Below are positions 1 through 9,712 of a DNA stretch of 64,000 bases, one piece after another. The notes beneath the pieces are model-generated. The model was not told the origin of the DNA. It saw nothing but the letters and a program-made list of their open reading frames with translations, and searched no databases. Location of the stretch: assembly GCA_964016985.1 (NCBI GenBank), contig OZ024829.1, forward strand, positions 66,677,197 through 66,741,196, in the 5' to 3' direction. This DNA is from Anodontia alba. Lineage: Eukaryota > Mollusca > Bivalvia > Lucinida > Lucinidae. Every line of letters starts with the position of its first letter. The first letter of the stretch is position 1. Both the position numbers and the translations under genes were made by a program.

Positions 1-259
1 TATAGTTTACAATGTCAGTCTCTGAGAGACACTGATCTATCATCCCAAGTACAACTTTCCTGGAGTAAATAGTCTTCAAGACATGAAGCAAATTTGCTGG
101 GCCATAAAATATAGGACACTGACCTACACATACTTGAGAAATTAATCTGATGGTCACACTGATGCATTATACCAACTATGATGTTAATCCATTAAATAAT
201 CTAAAAGATATTAAGCAAAATCACTAGACCATGAAATTTAGGTCATACTGATTTATATT
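1..259. repeat. Dispersed tandem repeat family P, left part
   Basis: Degenerate units carry recurring phrases such as gcaaaatcactggaccatga and aaatataggtcacactgacc. The same units continue at 1542-2030 on the other side of the mariner element, so the mariner inserted into an existing array. No coding potential is seen. Confidence 0.6.
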
Positions 260-261
260 TA

Positions 262-303
262 CAAGGGCGTGTCAATAAATAACCAGCCTATCCCATTTCT
301 GAT
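262..303 (+). repeat. Left terminal inverted repeat of mariner
   Basis: Begins caagggcgtgtcaataaata and pairs with the reverse complement of 1498-1539. Confidence 0.88.
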
Positions 304-404
304 AGACCGAGACGGTCACGATTTTCATGCTTTGTTTCAATATATGTTTTATACATGCGTACAAAATTGCACACGTATCAAGTCATTCTTTAATAAGATA
401 TTGA

Positions 405-1508
405 ATGTCAAACATATCTAGTGATGCAAAGGCATGCTTTTCATCTAAAGTTGAGTACTGTGCTGTACTTCGGTACTTGTATTTAAAAGGTAAAACAGGC
501 AAGGAAATACACGGCGAGTTAGCCGATGTTTATGGGTCTTCTGCACCATCTTATGCTCAGGTTAAATTCTGGGTAGGGGAATTCAAACGCGGTAGAACAT
601 TATTAGAAGATGAAGCCAGGTCTGGATGCCCACTGGATGCCACCGACGAAGAAATGTGTAAGAAAGTTCGGGATCTGGTATACTCTGATAGGCGAATTCA
701 GGTGGAAGAAATAGCGCAGGCATTAGGCATTTCACATGGTAGCGTTTCAACAATCTTACATGATCGTTTAGGTATGCGCAAGCTAACAGCCCATTGGGTC
801 CCAAAATCCCTTAGCGATGAGCAAATGGCAACCAGAGCATCAGTATGCAGCGCCTTGTTGAAGCGTTTTAGGTCAAAAGATGATTTTCTTTTGCGTCTGG
901 TGACTGTAGATGAGACTTGGGTTCATTATTATGAGCCAGAGAATAAAGCTCAGTCGTCAGTGGGTAGGGACTGGGTCCCCAAGGCCAAAGAAGTTCAAGA
1001 CGCAACCATCTGCCGGCAAGGTGATGGCCACAATATTTTGGGACTCAAAAGGCGTTATTATGTTGGACTTTTTACCCAAGAGAAGTACAATAACTGGAGT
1101 GTACTATGCAAACATGTTAGACCAGCTGAGAACCGCCATCGTGAAAAACGCCGAGGTAAACTCTCTAAAGGTGTTTTGCTGCAACAGGACAATGTGAGAG
1201 TCCCAACTTGCAAAGTTGCAATGGATGCTGTAAAGCGAAACAGGTATGAATTAATACCACATCCTGCCTATTCACCTGACCTAGCTCCTAGCAACTTCTT
1301 CCTATTCCCAAACTTGAAAAAGGATATCCGTGGACTTCATTTCCTTTCTGATGAAGAAGTCGTGATGGCAGTTGAGGAGTGGGTCAATGGAAAGGACCCT
1401 GACTTTTTCAGTTCTGGGCTGATGGCACTTGAACACCATTGGTCTAAGTGCATCACACTAGAGGGCAATTACATTGAAAAAGAAGAGGTGGATCTCAATC
1501 AGAAATAA
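405..1508 (+). pseudogene. Mariner transposase, DD34D type, inactivated
   Basis: Cut-and-paste transposase that would bind the element's terminal repeats and move it. Residues about 15-140 form the paired helix-turn-helix DNA-binding half. The catalytic half shows the first aspartate in VTVDETW (residue 169) and the second in QQDN (residue 262). The third position, 34 residues on, reads LAPSN, so asparagine replaces the third catalytic aspartate (residue 297, codon 1293-1295). Between about 954 and 1148 the open frame is out of register: the recognisable mariner sequence (SPRPKK, SAGKVMATIFWDSKG, LDQLRTAIV) lies in frame +1. A likely 2-nt loss near 954 and a 1-nt loss near 1147 cancel, leaving a long open frame with a scrambled middle. 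It looks intact by length but should be dead. Confidence 0.88.
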
Positions 1509-1539
1509 GTTAGGCTGGTTACTTATTGACTCACCCTCG
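1498..1539 (-). repeat. Right terminal inverted repeat of mariner
   Basis: Ends at 1539 just before TA; its reverse complement starts cgagggtgagtcaataagta, close to the left repeat. It encodes the last few codons of the transposase. Confidence 0.88.
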
Positions 1540-1541
1540 TA

Positions 1542-2030
1542 CTTTGAGGTGAAAGTTTGGGTCACACTGTCATTATATGTAAATATGACATTTAGGTATC
1601 AAACAGTGGGAGATATAAGACAAAATCACAGAGCTATGAAATATAGGTCACATAATCCCAAAATATGATAGTAATACATCAAATTGTCATCAAGATGTAA
1701 CATAAAATCACTGGACCATGAATTATAGGTCACAGTGACCTACATTTACTTTTAGATCAACTGTTGGATCATACTAATTCATAATCCCAAATAATGATGT
1801 TCATACATCAATTAACATTCAAGATATGCGGCAAAATTACTGGACCATGAAATATAGGTCAAGGTGACCTACATTTGTTATGCTGCCAATCGTGGTGTCA
1901 CACAGAACCAATATTCCAAGTATCACATTAATCCATGAAACAGTCTTGAAGATATAAGGCAAAATCGCTGGAGCATGAAAATATGATCACAATGACCTTG
2001 ACTTTATTACTATGAATGTTGATGTGATAA
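1542..2030. repeat. Dispersed tandem repeat family P, right part
   Basis: Roughly 120-bp units with the recurring phrase tggaccatgaaatataggtc continue the array broken by the mariner. Each unit also has aagatat followed by ggcaaaat. No gene seen. Confidence 0.6.
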
Positions 2031-2094
2031 ACATGTCTGATGCCCATCCTTCTTTAAGAAGTTGTTTGTATAAACAAACTGCAATATACTACTT

Positions 2095-2566
2095 TATTGG
2101 GGGTGTCCTAGATTTTGACCTCTAGCCCTGCCCTGGGGCATGACCTAGGGGTCCACAGATGTAGAATGGAAGAGAACCTTCCCAGGTACCCCCATACCAC
2201 ATATATGAAAAGTTTTTGATCAGTGGCTGCAGAGTTATAAGCAAAAGACAAAAACTTCATGTAAAACTTTGACGTAAACATCACACTATTTTCTAAGTCC
2301 GTGACCTTGACCTTGGGTCAGCAACATCAGCAGAATGATGCCAGCTATTCTGTAATCATCTAGAAGTAACACTAACCACATATCAACATCCTAAAGTGTA
2401 AGCTTTCAAAAATATATGCAAAAGGAAAAAACTTCATGCAAAACTTTGATGCAAAATGTTAACGGACGGATGCACGGACGGACTGACGCACAAACGGACG
2501 GACGAACAGACGGAAAGATGAAAACTATATACCCCTCGACATATTTCGTATGCCGGGTGTATAATT
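2095..2566 (+). repeat. Composite repeat with microsatellite and terminal hairpin
   Basis: A core with a repeated phrase (aaaaacttcatg at about 2251 and 2430) runs into a GGACGGAC-type microsatellite at 2461-2515 and then a hairpin at about 2529-2563 (arms cgacata and tatgccg), ending in gtataa. This is the terminal module shared with many other repeats in the window. Confidence 0.6.
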
Positions 2567-2779
2567 ATGGTAAGGAGTTAATATTTATGGTAAAACAGTA
2601 CTTGGTCATATGACTAAAAAGTAATTGCTGATTGGCAAACAGTGCAGTCCACAATCAAGCTGCCTAATCTTGTTTTTCACTGTTAATCAGTGCTGTCTGT
2701 TGGAACACTTCAACAAATATGCTAAACCATATGTGAGCAGTGAAGATAGACTTTGCAGGCCTATCTTTGGCTTCATGAA

Positions 2780-2904
2780 GCAGCCAGGTGGATGAGTGGT
2801 AAGCCCTCCTGACCTAGAACCACAAGGTCCCAGGTTTTAATCCCGATGGAGGCAGAATTCTAATGATTAAACAGCGCTTCATTGCACAGAGCCTTGCATT
2901 ATCA
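2780..2904 (+). mobile_element. tRNA-derived SINE, 5' part, interrupted by a MITE
   Basis: Pol III promoter remnants: an A-box-like gatgagtggtaagccctcc and a B-box-like ggtcccaggttttaatccc. It matches the minus-strand SINE at 43545-43712, including cattgcacagagcc. The tail, gttgaaagg followed by taaaac, resumes at about 3125, so the MITE at 2905-3109 lies inside the SINE. Confidence 0.7.
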
Positions 2905-3109
2905 CTCATGTCTTGCTGAACCTCGATATGCCCAGCCTTTGCAAACAGTGTAGATCTAGATCAGTTGGCTTCTTCAGAAGCCAACTGATCTGTATCTGCA
3001 CTGTTTGTCATTCAGTAAGTAAATTTATATCAACAACCTGGATCAAGTATCTGATTGGCTGACAATTAGAAATGGGGGTGGCATCTTAATTTATTCAGCA
3101 TGACAAGGG
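2905..3109 (-). mobile_element. TTAA-flanked MITE with central palindrome
   Basis: About 205 bp; ends in catgacaaggg before TTAA (3110-3113). The left end is eroded. The centre holds a long hairpin around ttggcttcttcagaagccaa. Same family as 4727-4932, 20183-20372, 21167-21372 and 32209-32414. CCCTT ends with TTAA target sites suggest a piggyBac-mobilised element. Confidence 0.8.
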
Positions 3110-3290
3110 TTAATACGATCTTAAATACTGTTGAAAGGACCTAAAACACTAAATCATCATTACAACTCATCATCAGCAGCATCATCTCTAGCTTCACTAA
3201 TCTTGTCTTGATATGACTTAAATAATGTTGAAAGGGGTGTAAAACATCAAATCATCATCATCAGCAGCATCTCTGGCTTTAACGATCCTG
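3110..3290 (+). repeat. SINE tail plus a second tail-like copy, CATCAT-rich
   Basis: Two copies of the SINE tail signature (tgttgaaagg...taaaac) at about 3128 and 3216, each followed by atcatcat and cagcagcatc. The first completes the SINE head at 2780-2904; the second shows a duplication of the tail. Confidence 0.5.
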
Positions 3291-3479
3291 TCAATGTTTC
3301 TGCTGCAAATGGGATAATAACTATTGGAATAGACAGGCTTCAGCAAACAGTATCAAATATTTGCCACTCATCCAGCAGAGTTTAGACACACTGTCAGGTC
3401 ATAAAATTACTCATGTTCAAATTTTAGGATATGTAAGTAGGCTGTCAACCAAGTTTGATAAAAAAAAAATAGGGAAAAA

Positions 3480-4080
3480 AAAAATAGGATTCTTTCCCAA
3501 CAGAATAGTTCTGCGACCTTTATGCACATGCCAAGCCTATATTCTTATCTTGCTGCAAGTTTCAAATCATTATCTTGAAAACTGTAAAGTTACAGATACA
3601 CAAACCCTACTATGCCATGTGTATAAGGCCATATTTCTAAGCAAGTCAAGGGTACATAACTCTAGAAATACAGATTTCGTCAGAGCTCTGTCACCTTTAT
3701 GCACATGCCTAGCTTATATTCTTACTTTGCTGCAAGTTTTAAATCATTATCTTAAAGACTGTAGAAGTTGCGGAGACACAAACCCTACTATGTCATGTGT
3801 ATAAGACAAATTTTCTAAGTATATCAAGGGTATGTAACTCAACTAATAATAAACTGATCAGCGTTCTTTGACCTTTATGCACATGCTAAGTGTAAATGTA
3901 AATCCTTACTATGGTGCAAGTTTCAAACCATTACCTTGAAAATTGTAGGAGGAGTTGCAGAGACACAAACAGTACTAGAAAGTGTCATGGACATACAGAC
4001 AGACGGCCAAACATACAGACATACTTATGATGAAGGATAGAGCTATATGCCCTCCTCCACTTTGTGGCAAGGGTATAATG
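3480..4080 (+). repeat. Tandem repeat family M with terminal module
   Basis: Three diverged units of about 180 bp carry cctttatgcacatgc and then gcaagtttcaaatcattatc. After 3990 comes a short acagacagacgg microsatellite and a hairpin with ccacttt and gtgg, ending in gggtataa at about 4079. Open frames here are repeat translations, not genes. Confidence 0.6.
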
Positions 4081-4089
4081 TAATTTGCA

Positions 4090-4722
4090 AAATAAAATGT
4101 ACAGAGGCAGGAAAAAAAAACAACAACAATGAAACATTAATGTTCTACATATCAATACTAGTGGATTTTTTGGAGAAAAATACAGGAAAAAATGTCCAAA
4201 TTATAGAAAATATAAGAAATATAGGAGGGTTTAAAAATATAGGAAAATTCTGAAAAATGAAGGAAAATATAGTTTTATAGGAATCAGTTGACAGCCTGTG
4301 TAAGGTCAGGAGTTAATGTTTCCTCATCTTTAGGACAAATACAGTACTTTTCTCCATTTACACTTTCACACAAGAAAAATTGAATTGGACAGATTATCAC
4401 TTACAAGAAAAATTGTCTTTGAAAGATTAACCTTTAAATTTGCTCTTAAGAATAGCTGAAAAAAACCTGATATGCCCAAGGGAGCATTAGTTACCAATAC
4501 GGCTAGAACAGTAGGTTTGAATAATGACATTTTAAAAGTATTGACCTACACAAAAATGTTCCATCTGATTGCTTTTCAAAGCATTTCATGGCTCTAAATA
4601 AGAGGATTTTCATATTTACACAAAATATTAGGACACTTTAACTCCTTATCTCACTTCTGAACAAGTCTATTCTACTTCCTGATGAGATGTCAAAAATGAA
4701 GCTTTTATAAGTAAAACATATT
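4090..4722. other. AT-rich non-coding stretch
   Basis: Short A-rich motifs such as ataggaaaatt recur at 4180-4270. Splice-like signals on the minus strand near 4390-4460 do not give a frame compatible with the FOCAD exons. No gene supported. Confidence 0.4.
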
Positions 4723-4726
4723 TTAA

Positions 4727-4932
4727 CCCTTGTCCATCTGAATAAATTGAGATGCCACACCCACTTCTAATTTTCAGCCAATCAGATTACTTGATCCCAA
4801 TTGTTGCTACAAATTCATATACTTAATGGCAAACAGTGCAGATCCAGATCAGTTGGCTTCTGAAGAAGCCAACTGATCTGGATCTACACTGTTTGCAAAG
4901 GTAGGGCATAACTGGGTTCAGCAGGTCAAGGG
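4727..4932 (+). mobile_element. TTAA-flanked MITE with central palindrome
   Basis: 206 bp, preceded by TTAA (4723-4726) and followed by TTGT, a mutated TTAA. The ends read cccttgtcc and its inverse. The central hairpin spans about 4825-4890 with the loop at ttctgaagaa. Confidence 0.85.
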
Positions 4933-4952
4933 TTGTCATACTTTATCTATAG

Positions 4953-5092
4953 ATAATGTGCTATTCTATTCTGTATTTCAAACCTTCCTAGGAAAAAACG
5001 ACAGTCTTACGAGTCTTAATCCAGGAGGTCCCTCAGGCACCTGTGTGATGTCACTCTTCCCGCCATTCCAGTCATGTGTCAGTTTCTTTGAA
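4953..5092 (-). repeat. Block R, inverted partial copy
   Basis: Reverse-complement match to the block at about 14195-14370 and 18765-18945: ctatagataatgtgctatt, tctgtatttcaaacctt and gtgatgtcactcttcccgcc are shared. Function unknown; perhaps an old transposon end. Confidence 0.6.
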
Positions 5093-5248
5093 GTATAAAA
5101 CAATACAACTGAGTTATGCGGGGAGGCAGGAGGGATTCTCTTATCTCTTGGTTAAGTATTTCTATTATAATATGTTTTACTTATAAAAACTTCATTTTAA
5201 CTGCGCTGGAATTTGCAGATTAGGAGGGAGGTGCTCCCCTAATTCTAA

Positions 5249-5251
<3 letters not shown>

Positions 5252-5292
<41 letters not shown>
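5252..5292. repeat. (AT)n microsatellite
   Basis: Pure alternating AT of about 40 bp. Confidence 0.95.
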
Positions 5293-5296
<4 letters not shown>

Positions 5297-5623
5297 AGAG
5301 TTAATCATTAACAGTGCAAATGATTTGTTTACCTGAGGCCTTTCGGCTTTCGCCTTCTTCAGAGGTTTTCTATTTTAAAAAATGACATAAAAATGTAAAA
5401 TTTACGAATAAAAGATTATGCCCTTTTCAGGCCCATGTTATCTAGCCCGCAGCGACTTGATAACTGATCGTGTTTAGATATATGTGAAATGTAAACAATA
5501 CGTGTAAACACAATGTGCAAAAAGTATAAAGCTTATCTTCAAAACGTATAAAGCTTATCTTTACTATCAACACCACTGTGCCCATATACACAATGTATAC
5601 AATGCACATAAACCTTACACCGA

Positions 5624-5628
<5 letters not shown>
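5293..5628 (-). other. Possible Penelope-like element terminus between two (AT)n tracts
   Basis: On the minus strand the phrase gaagaaggcgaaagccgaaa followed by ggcctcagg resembles a sequence I associate with ends of Penelope-like retroelements in aquatic invertebrates. It lies between two (AT)n tracts. No reverse transcriptase or GIY-YIG frame is present, so at best this is a terminal fragment. A repeated phrase gtataaagcttatctt occurs twice near 5530-5565. Confidence 0.3.

Positions 5629-5697
<69 letters not shown>
5629..5697. repeat. (AT)n microsatellite
   Basis: Alternating AT of about 68 bp. Confidence 0.95.
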
Positions 5698-5699
<2 letters not shown>

Positions 5700-7384
5700 A
5701 GGAAACTCTAAGGAATCAGATACATTCTATATTATATACTAAGAAATTAGAATAATCTAGATTCACTTAAAACATATCTCTAAGGTGTGAATACCTTATG
5801 TGTTAATGATGGACTCTGGAGGCTGCCAGTTTTCCCAAGCATCAGAGGCCTGAATTCCTGCCCCCCTCTCCCCTCACCCCCTCTTTTTGGGTAACAACAG
5901 TTAGTCCCAAAAAAGCAAATTGATAAGTTGTTGAGACATAATCTTCAGGATTTCACACATTAAAAAGTAAAATTCTACACTACTGTTTGATAATGTAGTT
6001 GAGCGGAACCTTATCAAACAAAATGCCCAGGAAAGATAGCTGTTTATCTTTGTGAGCCTTAATTATTTAACAAGGAAATGTCTCCTTGGATGAGTTTCCT
6101 ATAGATAACCTACACCTCTCGAGATTTTAAGATAAATCTTAGAGATGTAATGATTACCTTTAATTAGTATATAATCTAGACTCTATAGTTAATATATAAT
6201 AATTAAAGATCTGGGTAATTGGACAGATCTGATTCTTTGCCAAATATCCAGTTCATAATTTCTAATTAACCATAAAATTTTTACAAATTATTCCCCTTTT
6301 TGCATTTTTGAACTTAATTAGGAATAATAAAACTCTGGATAAATGGACAGACCTAATTCTTTGCCAAATACCCAGTTTATAAATCAATAATGGTAAAACA
6401 TCTGACTGATAATTTTATATCATTTACCTATTGCCAGGTTGACTTTGGTAACGTATCTTAGTCATGGCAATGGATAATAGAAAAAGTTGCTTATTTCTCC
6501 GCATAAAGATGGACAACCTCGTGTAATTTTGACATGGGACTTTTACCAGAGGTGCCTTTGGAAGCGTTTCTTACCCAGGCAAAAGTTAATAAAAAGAAAG
6601 GCTGCTAACATCATCATGTAGAGTTTGACAGCCCTGACAAAAGCTAATAAAAGGAAAGGGTGATAACACAATGTTCAGTATGATAGCCTCATAATTTTAA
6701 AACTCTTTAAAGGAAAGCTCTTATATTATTCTATTCTGTTAAAAGATCTAATTAACTTTGAAGCAACTGGTTAGAATCTATTCTATTACCAGATTTAAAG
6801 TATTACACATCATGGATCTATATTCTTTAATGATAATGATTAGCATTATTTGTCAAATTTGAAGGTATATCAATAAATTCGACTATGACGGAAAGAGAAG
6901 TCAATACCGAATTAACCTTCTTCTTTCTATGACATATCTACTGGGATGAGAAATGGGAAATTTATTACAGAAACTTCCACTAATAATAGTTGAGTAAGAA
7001 AGTATAAATGTGGAGTCGGAATAATACTATAGCTTAAATATCTTGGATAACCAATGACGTAGAGGTTCAGAGATGTAGGAATAACTATTCTACACCTATA
7101 TTACCGGAATAAGTGAGAATAGATGATATCATCATAATAGTGTATAACTATTGAATATTCCATTTATGGATAAATCGTTTATTGTCAAGGCTCCATTATT
7201 CAAAACTGGATAGATAATTAAGATTTATGATGTATCAAATCATAAACAGCTTATAGAATATTCCAGTTTATGGATAAAACATTTATCATGAAGGCTAGAT
7301 TATCCAAAAACTGGGTATTTCAAGAAAAAGGTTCATAATATATCTCCCTGAAATATAACGACTTACGAGACTTATGTCGCACTT
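5700..7384. other. AT-rich region with diverged internal duplications
   Basis: Local direct repeats: tctttgccaaatatccagtt (about 6232) against tctttgccaaatacccagtt (about 6357), and ggataaatcgtttattgtca (about 7167) against ggataaaacatttatcatga (about 7274). No open frame of note and no recognised element. Confidence 0.5.
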
Positions 7385-7925
7385 CAGGAACAAATATGGC
7401 CTCCCATACAACTATCTATGCATAGAATGGGAGAATAATACTTTGATGATATACTGAATCACTGTTGTGTAGTCAATAATCTTTTAACACAAGAGTGAAT
7501 AATGTATTGTATGGCTTTTGTTTGCAAAAAAAAAAAAAAATTGTCATATTGAGAATAAATGTGGATCTGGAATTGATCTTTTTTTTCAGAAAACGTAAGG
7601 GATAAGACTCATTATTCCTCTGTTCAGAGATGGGAATGGGTATCTTATCCATAATGACTATATCGATGAAAAAAAAAAAAGTTAATTGGGAACTAATGGA
7701 TGTATCCTCCTTAAATAAAGCGATTGGAGAGTATCCACTCTGACATAAAATGGATGACTTTTACAATCCAGACTAAAACAATCCTAATAAATTATGTGAG
7801 GTTCCCAAGTTAACAGCAGAAATAGTCAATCAATCAGACACTTAATTCTGTGTTAACAATTATTGTAGAAGTATTTATCAATACTATTAATAATACTTCA
7901 ATAAATATATAGTCTAGATTTTTAA
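7385..7925 (+). repeat. About 550-bp duplicated unit, copy 1
   Basis: Shares an ordered series of phrases with the unit at 7950-9720: ctatgcatagaatgggaga, aacacaagagtgaa, atgtattgtatggctttt, cattattcctctgttca, gatggatgtatcctcc-like text and gaggttccc. The copies are old and diverged. No coding signal. Confidence 0.6.
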
Positions 7926-7949
7926 AACCTACAAAAAGAATCATGTATC

Positions 7950-8480
7950 GGATTTCAGGAAGAAAAAGGTACTCCCATATTTCTATGCATAGATTGGGAG
8001 ACTTATATTATAACACAATTGTGTTATCAATTCTTAACACAAGAGTGAAGATGTATTGTATGGCTTTTTTATTTGCCAAATTCTATGCCATACTTGTTCA
8101 AAGATAGATGAAGATTGATTTTCTATCTAAAAAAAGTAAGTATGGAAGCTCATAATTCCTCTGTTCAAAGATAGAAAATGAGTTATTTATTGATAATGAT
8201 TGTATCGATGAAAATACGATACGAAAATGTGAAAGTGCTAGCTGGTATGATGTGGGAGTGCTGGTATGAGTGGCTCATCATAATTTTATATGTATATATG
8301 TCAACCCTGATAGTTTCCCCGGGGCTTCAGGGTAAATTGTAACGGGGTTTAAAATGAATAAAGTTTTCCCTTCAAAAAAAAAAAAAAAAAGAAAATACGA
8401 TAGCAAATGGAACCTAACGGATGTATGCTCCCTAAACTGAGTGATAAGAGTGTATCCACTGAGATAAACTGGATTTTGTC
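7950..8480 (+). repeat. About 550-bp duplicated unit, copy 2 (interrupted)
   Basis: Counterpart of 7385-7925, interrupted by a retrocopy at 8222-8390 and a DNA element at 8485-9494; it resumes at 9497 with tttgacttgacaatccc and aaaggttcctgag. Confidence 0.6.
8222..8390 (+). mobile_element. Poly(A) retrocopy with 12-bp target-site duplication
   Basis: A 169-bp insert bounded by identical copies of gaaaatacgata (8210-8221 and 8391-8402). It has AATAAA at 8357-8362 and a 17-nt A tract at 8374-8390, the signature of reverse-transcribed polyadenylated RNA. The insert has no tRNA-like promoter and no open frame, so it is probably the 3' end of a host mRNA (a 5'-truncated processed pseudogene), though a short poly(A) SINE is possible. 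Its RNA contains a likely hairpin around accctgatag and cttcagggt. Confidence 0.85.
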
Positions 8481-8484
8481 ACTA

Positions 8485-9494
8485 CAGTCAAACCTCTATA
8501 AGAGCGCCACATTGGGAGTGGACTAAACTTGCTGTTATATAAAGGTTAAATCAAAATTGCCATCATGGAAGAAAACAAGGTCAACACACCAGAGTCTGCC
8601 GAGTATCTAGGACATTAATTAGTGATAATAAAGTTTGGACTAGGTACTAATGTCAGTTGAAAAAAAATTGAAAGCATCTTTCAGTTTTAATACAATTCTG
8701 TTGTTTATTTATTTATTTATTTATTTTTTATCAAATGAAAAAAAAAAACAAACCGAGGTCAAACATTATGGGGGCGAATCGCTCTGACACTACCGACCAA
8801 AAATCCAGGCAGCTGCCATAATCTTCTTAAATACTAGTGCACAAAAGAAAGGCATTGTACCGAAAACCCCTCACATTACATAAGAACACCTTTGATCCAC
8901 TCTGATTTGAAGTTAAAAGATCGTTTTATCAAGAAAAAAAAATGTTTCGTTCCGCACGAAGTTTGTCCCAACATTCCTTTGTGGTCTTTACTTTGTTCAG
9001 TTACGAACTAATATTACTAGATTAGTTTTGATCGACAGAGATCTTCAAATTACTTATCAATGTAAAAATCTTTTCCCCAGAATGCGTAAAGATATTTCAT
9101 GGAAAAAAAAAAAAAATCTTAGCTTTACACACGAGATTATGCAAGACACAATGAGAGTTGGCGAAAGCGTGTTGACAAATGACAACAGATGGGTTTCCCC
9201 AGGGTATTTACCTGTAATTTCACATGTTTGCGCGCATATGATTGGCTTCTAATTGACACTTGAAGTTAACTGTTGATAATTACGGGCAATTAAAATCTTT
9301 ACAGGTAATATGTGGCTGTCATACAGAGGATAATTTGCGTTTTGGGAATAAATTTACTGGCTGATGGCGCTCATGTAAAGGTGGCGCTCTTACAGAGAAC
9401 AAAAGTATAGAGAAACTGATCGGGAATGTTTAATGCTGGCGCTTTTACGCATGTGGCGCTCTTAAAGAGGTGGCCAATTCAGCAGGTTTGACTG
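8485..9494. mobile_element. Non-autonomous pogo/Tigger-like DNA element
   Basis: Inverted ends: the left begins cagtcaaacct and continues to agagcgccac; the reverse complement of the right end begins cagtcaaacctgctgaattg and also reaches agagcgccac. Both are flanked by TA (8483-8484, 9495-9496). CAGT-AAACCT ends with TA duplication fit the pogo branch of Tc1/mariner. The interior has a (TTTA)n run near 8705 and no transposase frame. Confidence 0.65.
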
Positions 9495-9496
9495 TA

Positions 9497-9712
9497 TTTT
9501 GACTTGACAATCCCAGTAACATATGAAAGGTTCCTGAGTGACTAATCAGACATAATCGATTCGAATTGAATGTTGAAGTATGTATCCATATTTTCATTAC
9601 TTCAATGGCATATATGTATCAACAAGATTTTAAAACGTATAAAACGAATCGTAAATAGGTCAAAATCTAACTGTAGAAATCAATTCTAAACTTAGTATGA
9701 TTCATCATATAA
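9497..9712. repeat. Continuation of duplicated unit, copy 2
   Basis: Shares caagattttaaaacgtataa with tagatttttaaaacctacaa of copy 1 at about 7916. It ends at the LINE tail. Confidence 0.45.

Larger units (their letters stand above)
262..1539 (+). mobile_element. Complete mariner-family DNA transposon with TA target-site duplication
   Basis: Terminal inverted repeats of about 42 bp (262-303 and 1498-1539) match at most positions; both contain caataa, aaccagcct and, at the inner edge, atttctgat. TA flanks each end at 260-261 and 1540-1541, the duplication expected of Tc1/mariner insertion. The 1278-bp length is normal for mariner and one transposase reading frame fills most of it. The right repeat overlaps the end of the transposase gene, so the C-terminus is encoded inside the repeat. 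A truncated relative lies at 52883-53208. Confidence 0.9.

Noticed and set aside
3361..3804. A 147-codon frame
   Set aside because: It translates tandem units of repeat family M, with no domain and duplicated peptide phrases.
4380..4460. Acceptor ttttttcag and donor gtaagtgat framing 51 bp on the minus strand
   Set aside because: Open only in the wrong phase for the FOCAD exon series; no similarity seen.
4679..4710. ctgatgag, a possible hammerhead ribozyme core
   Set aside because: The matching GAAA core strand and closing stems were not found around it.
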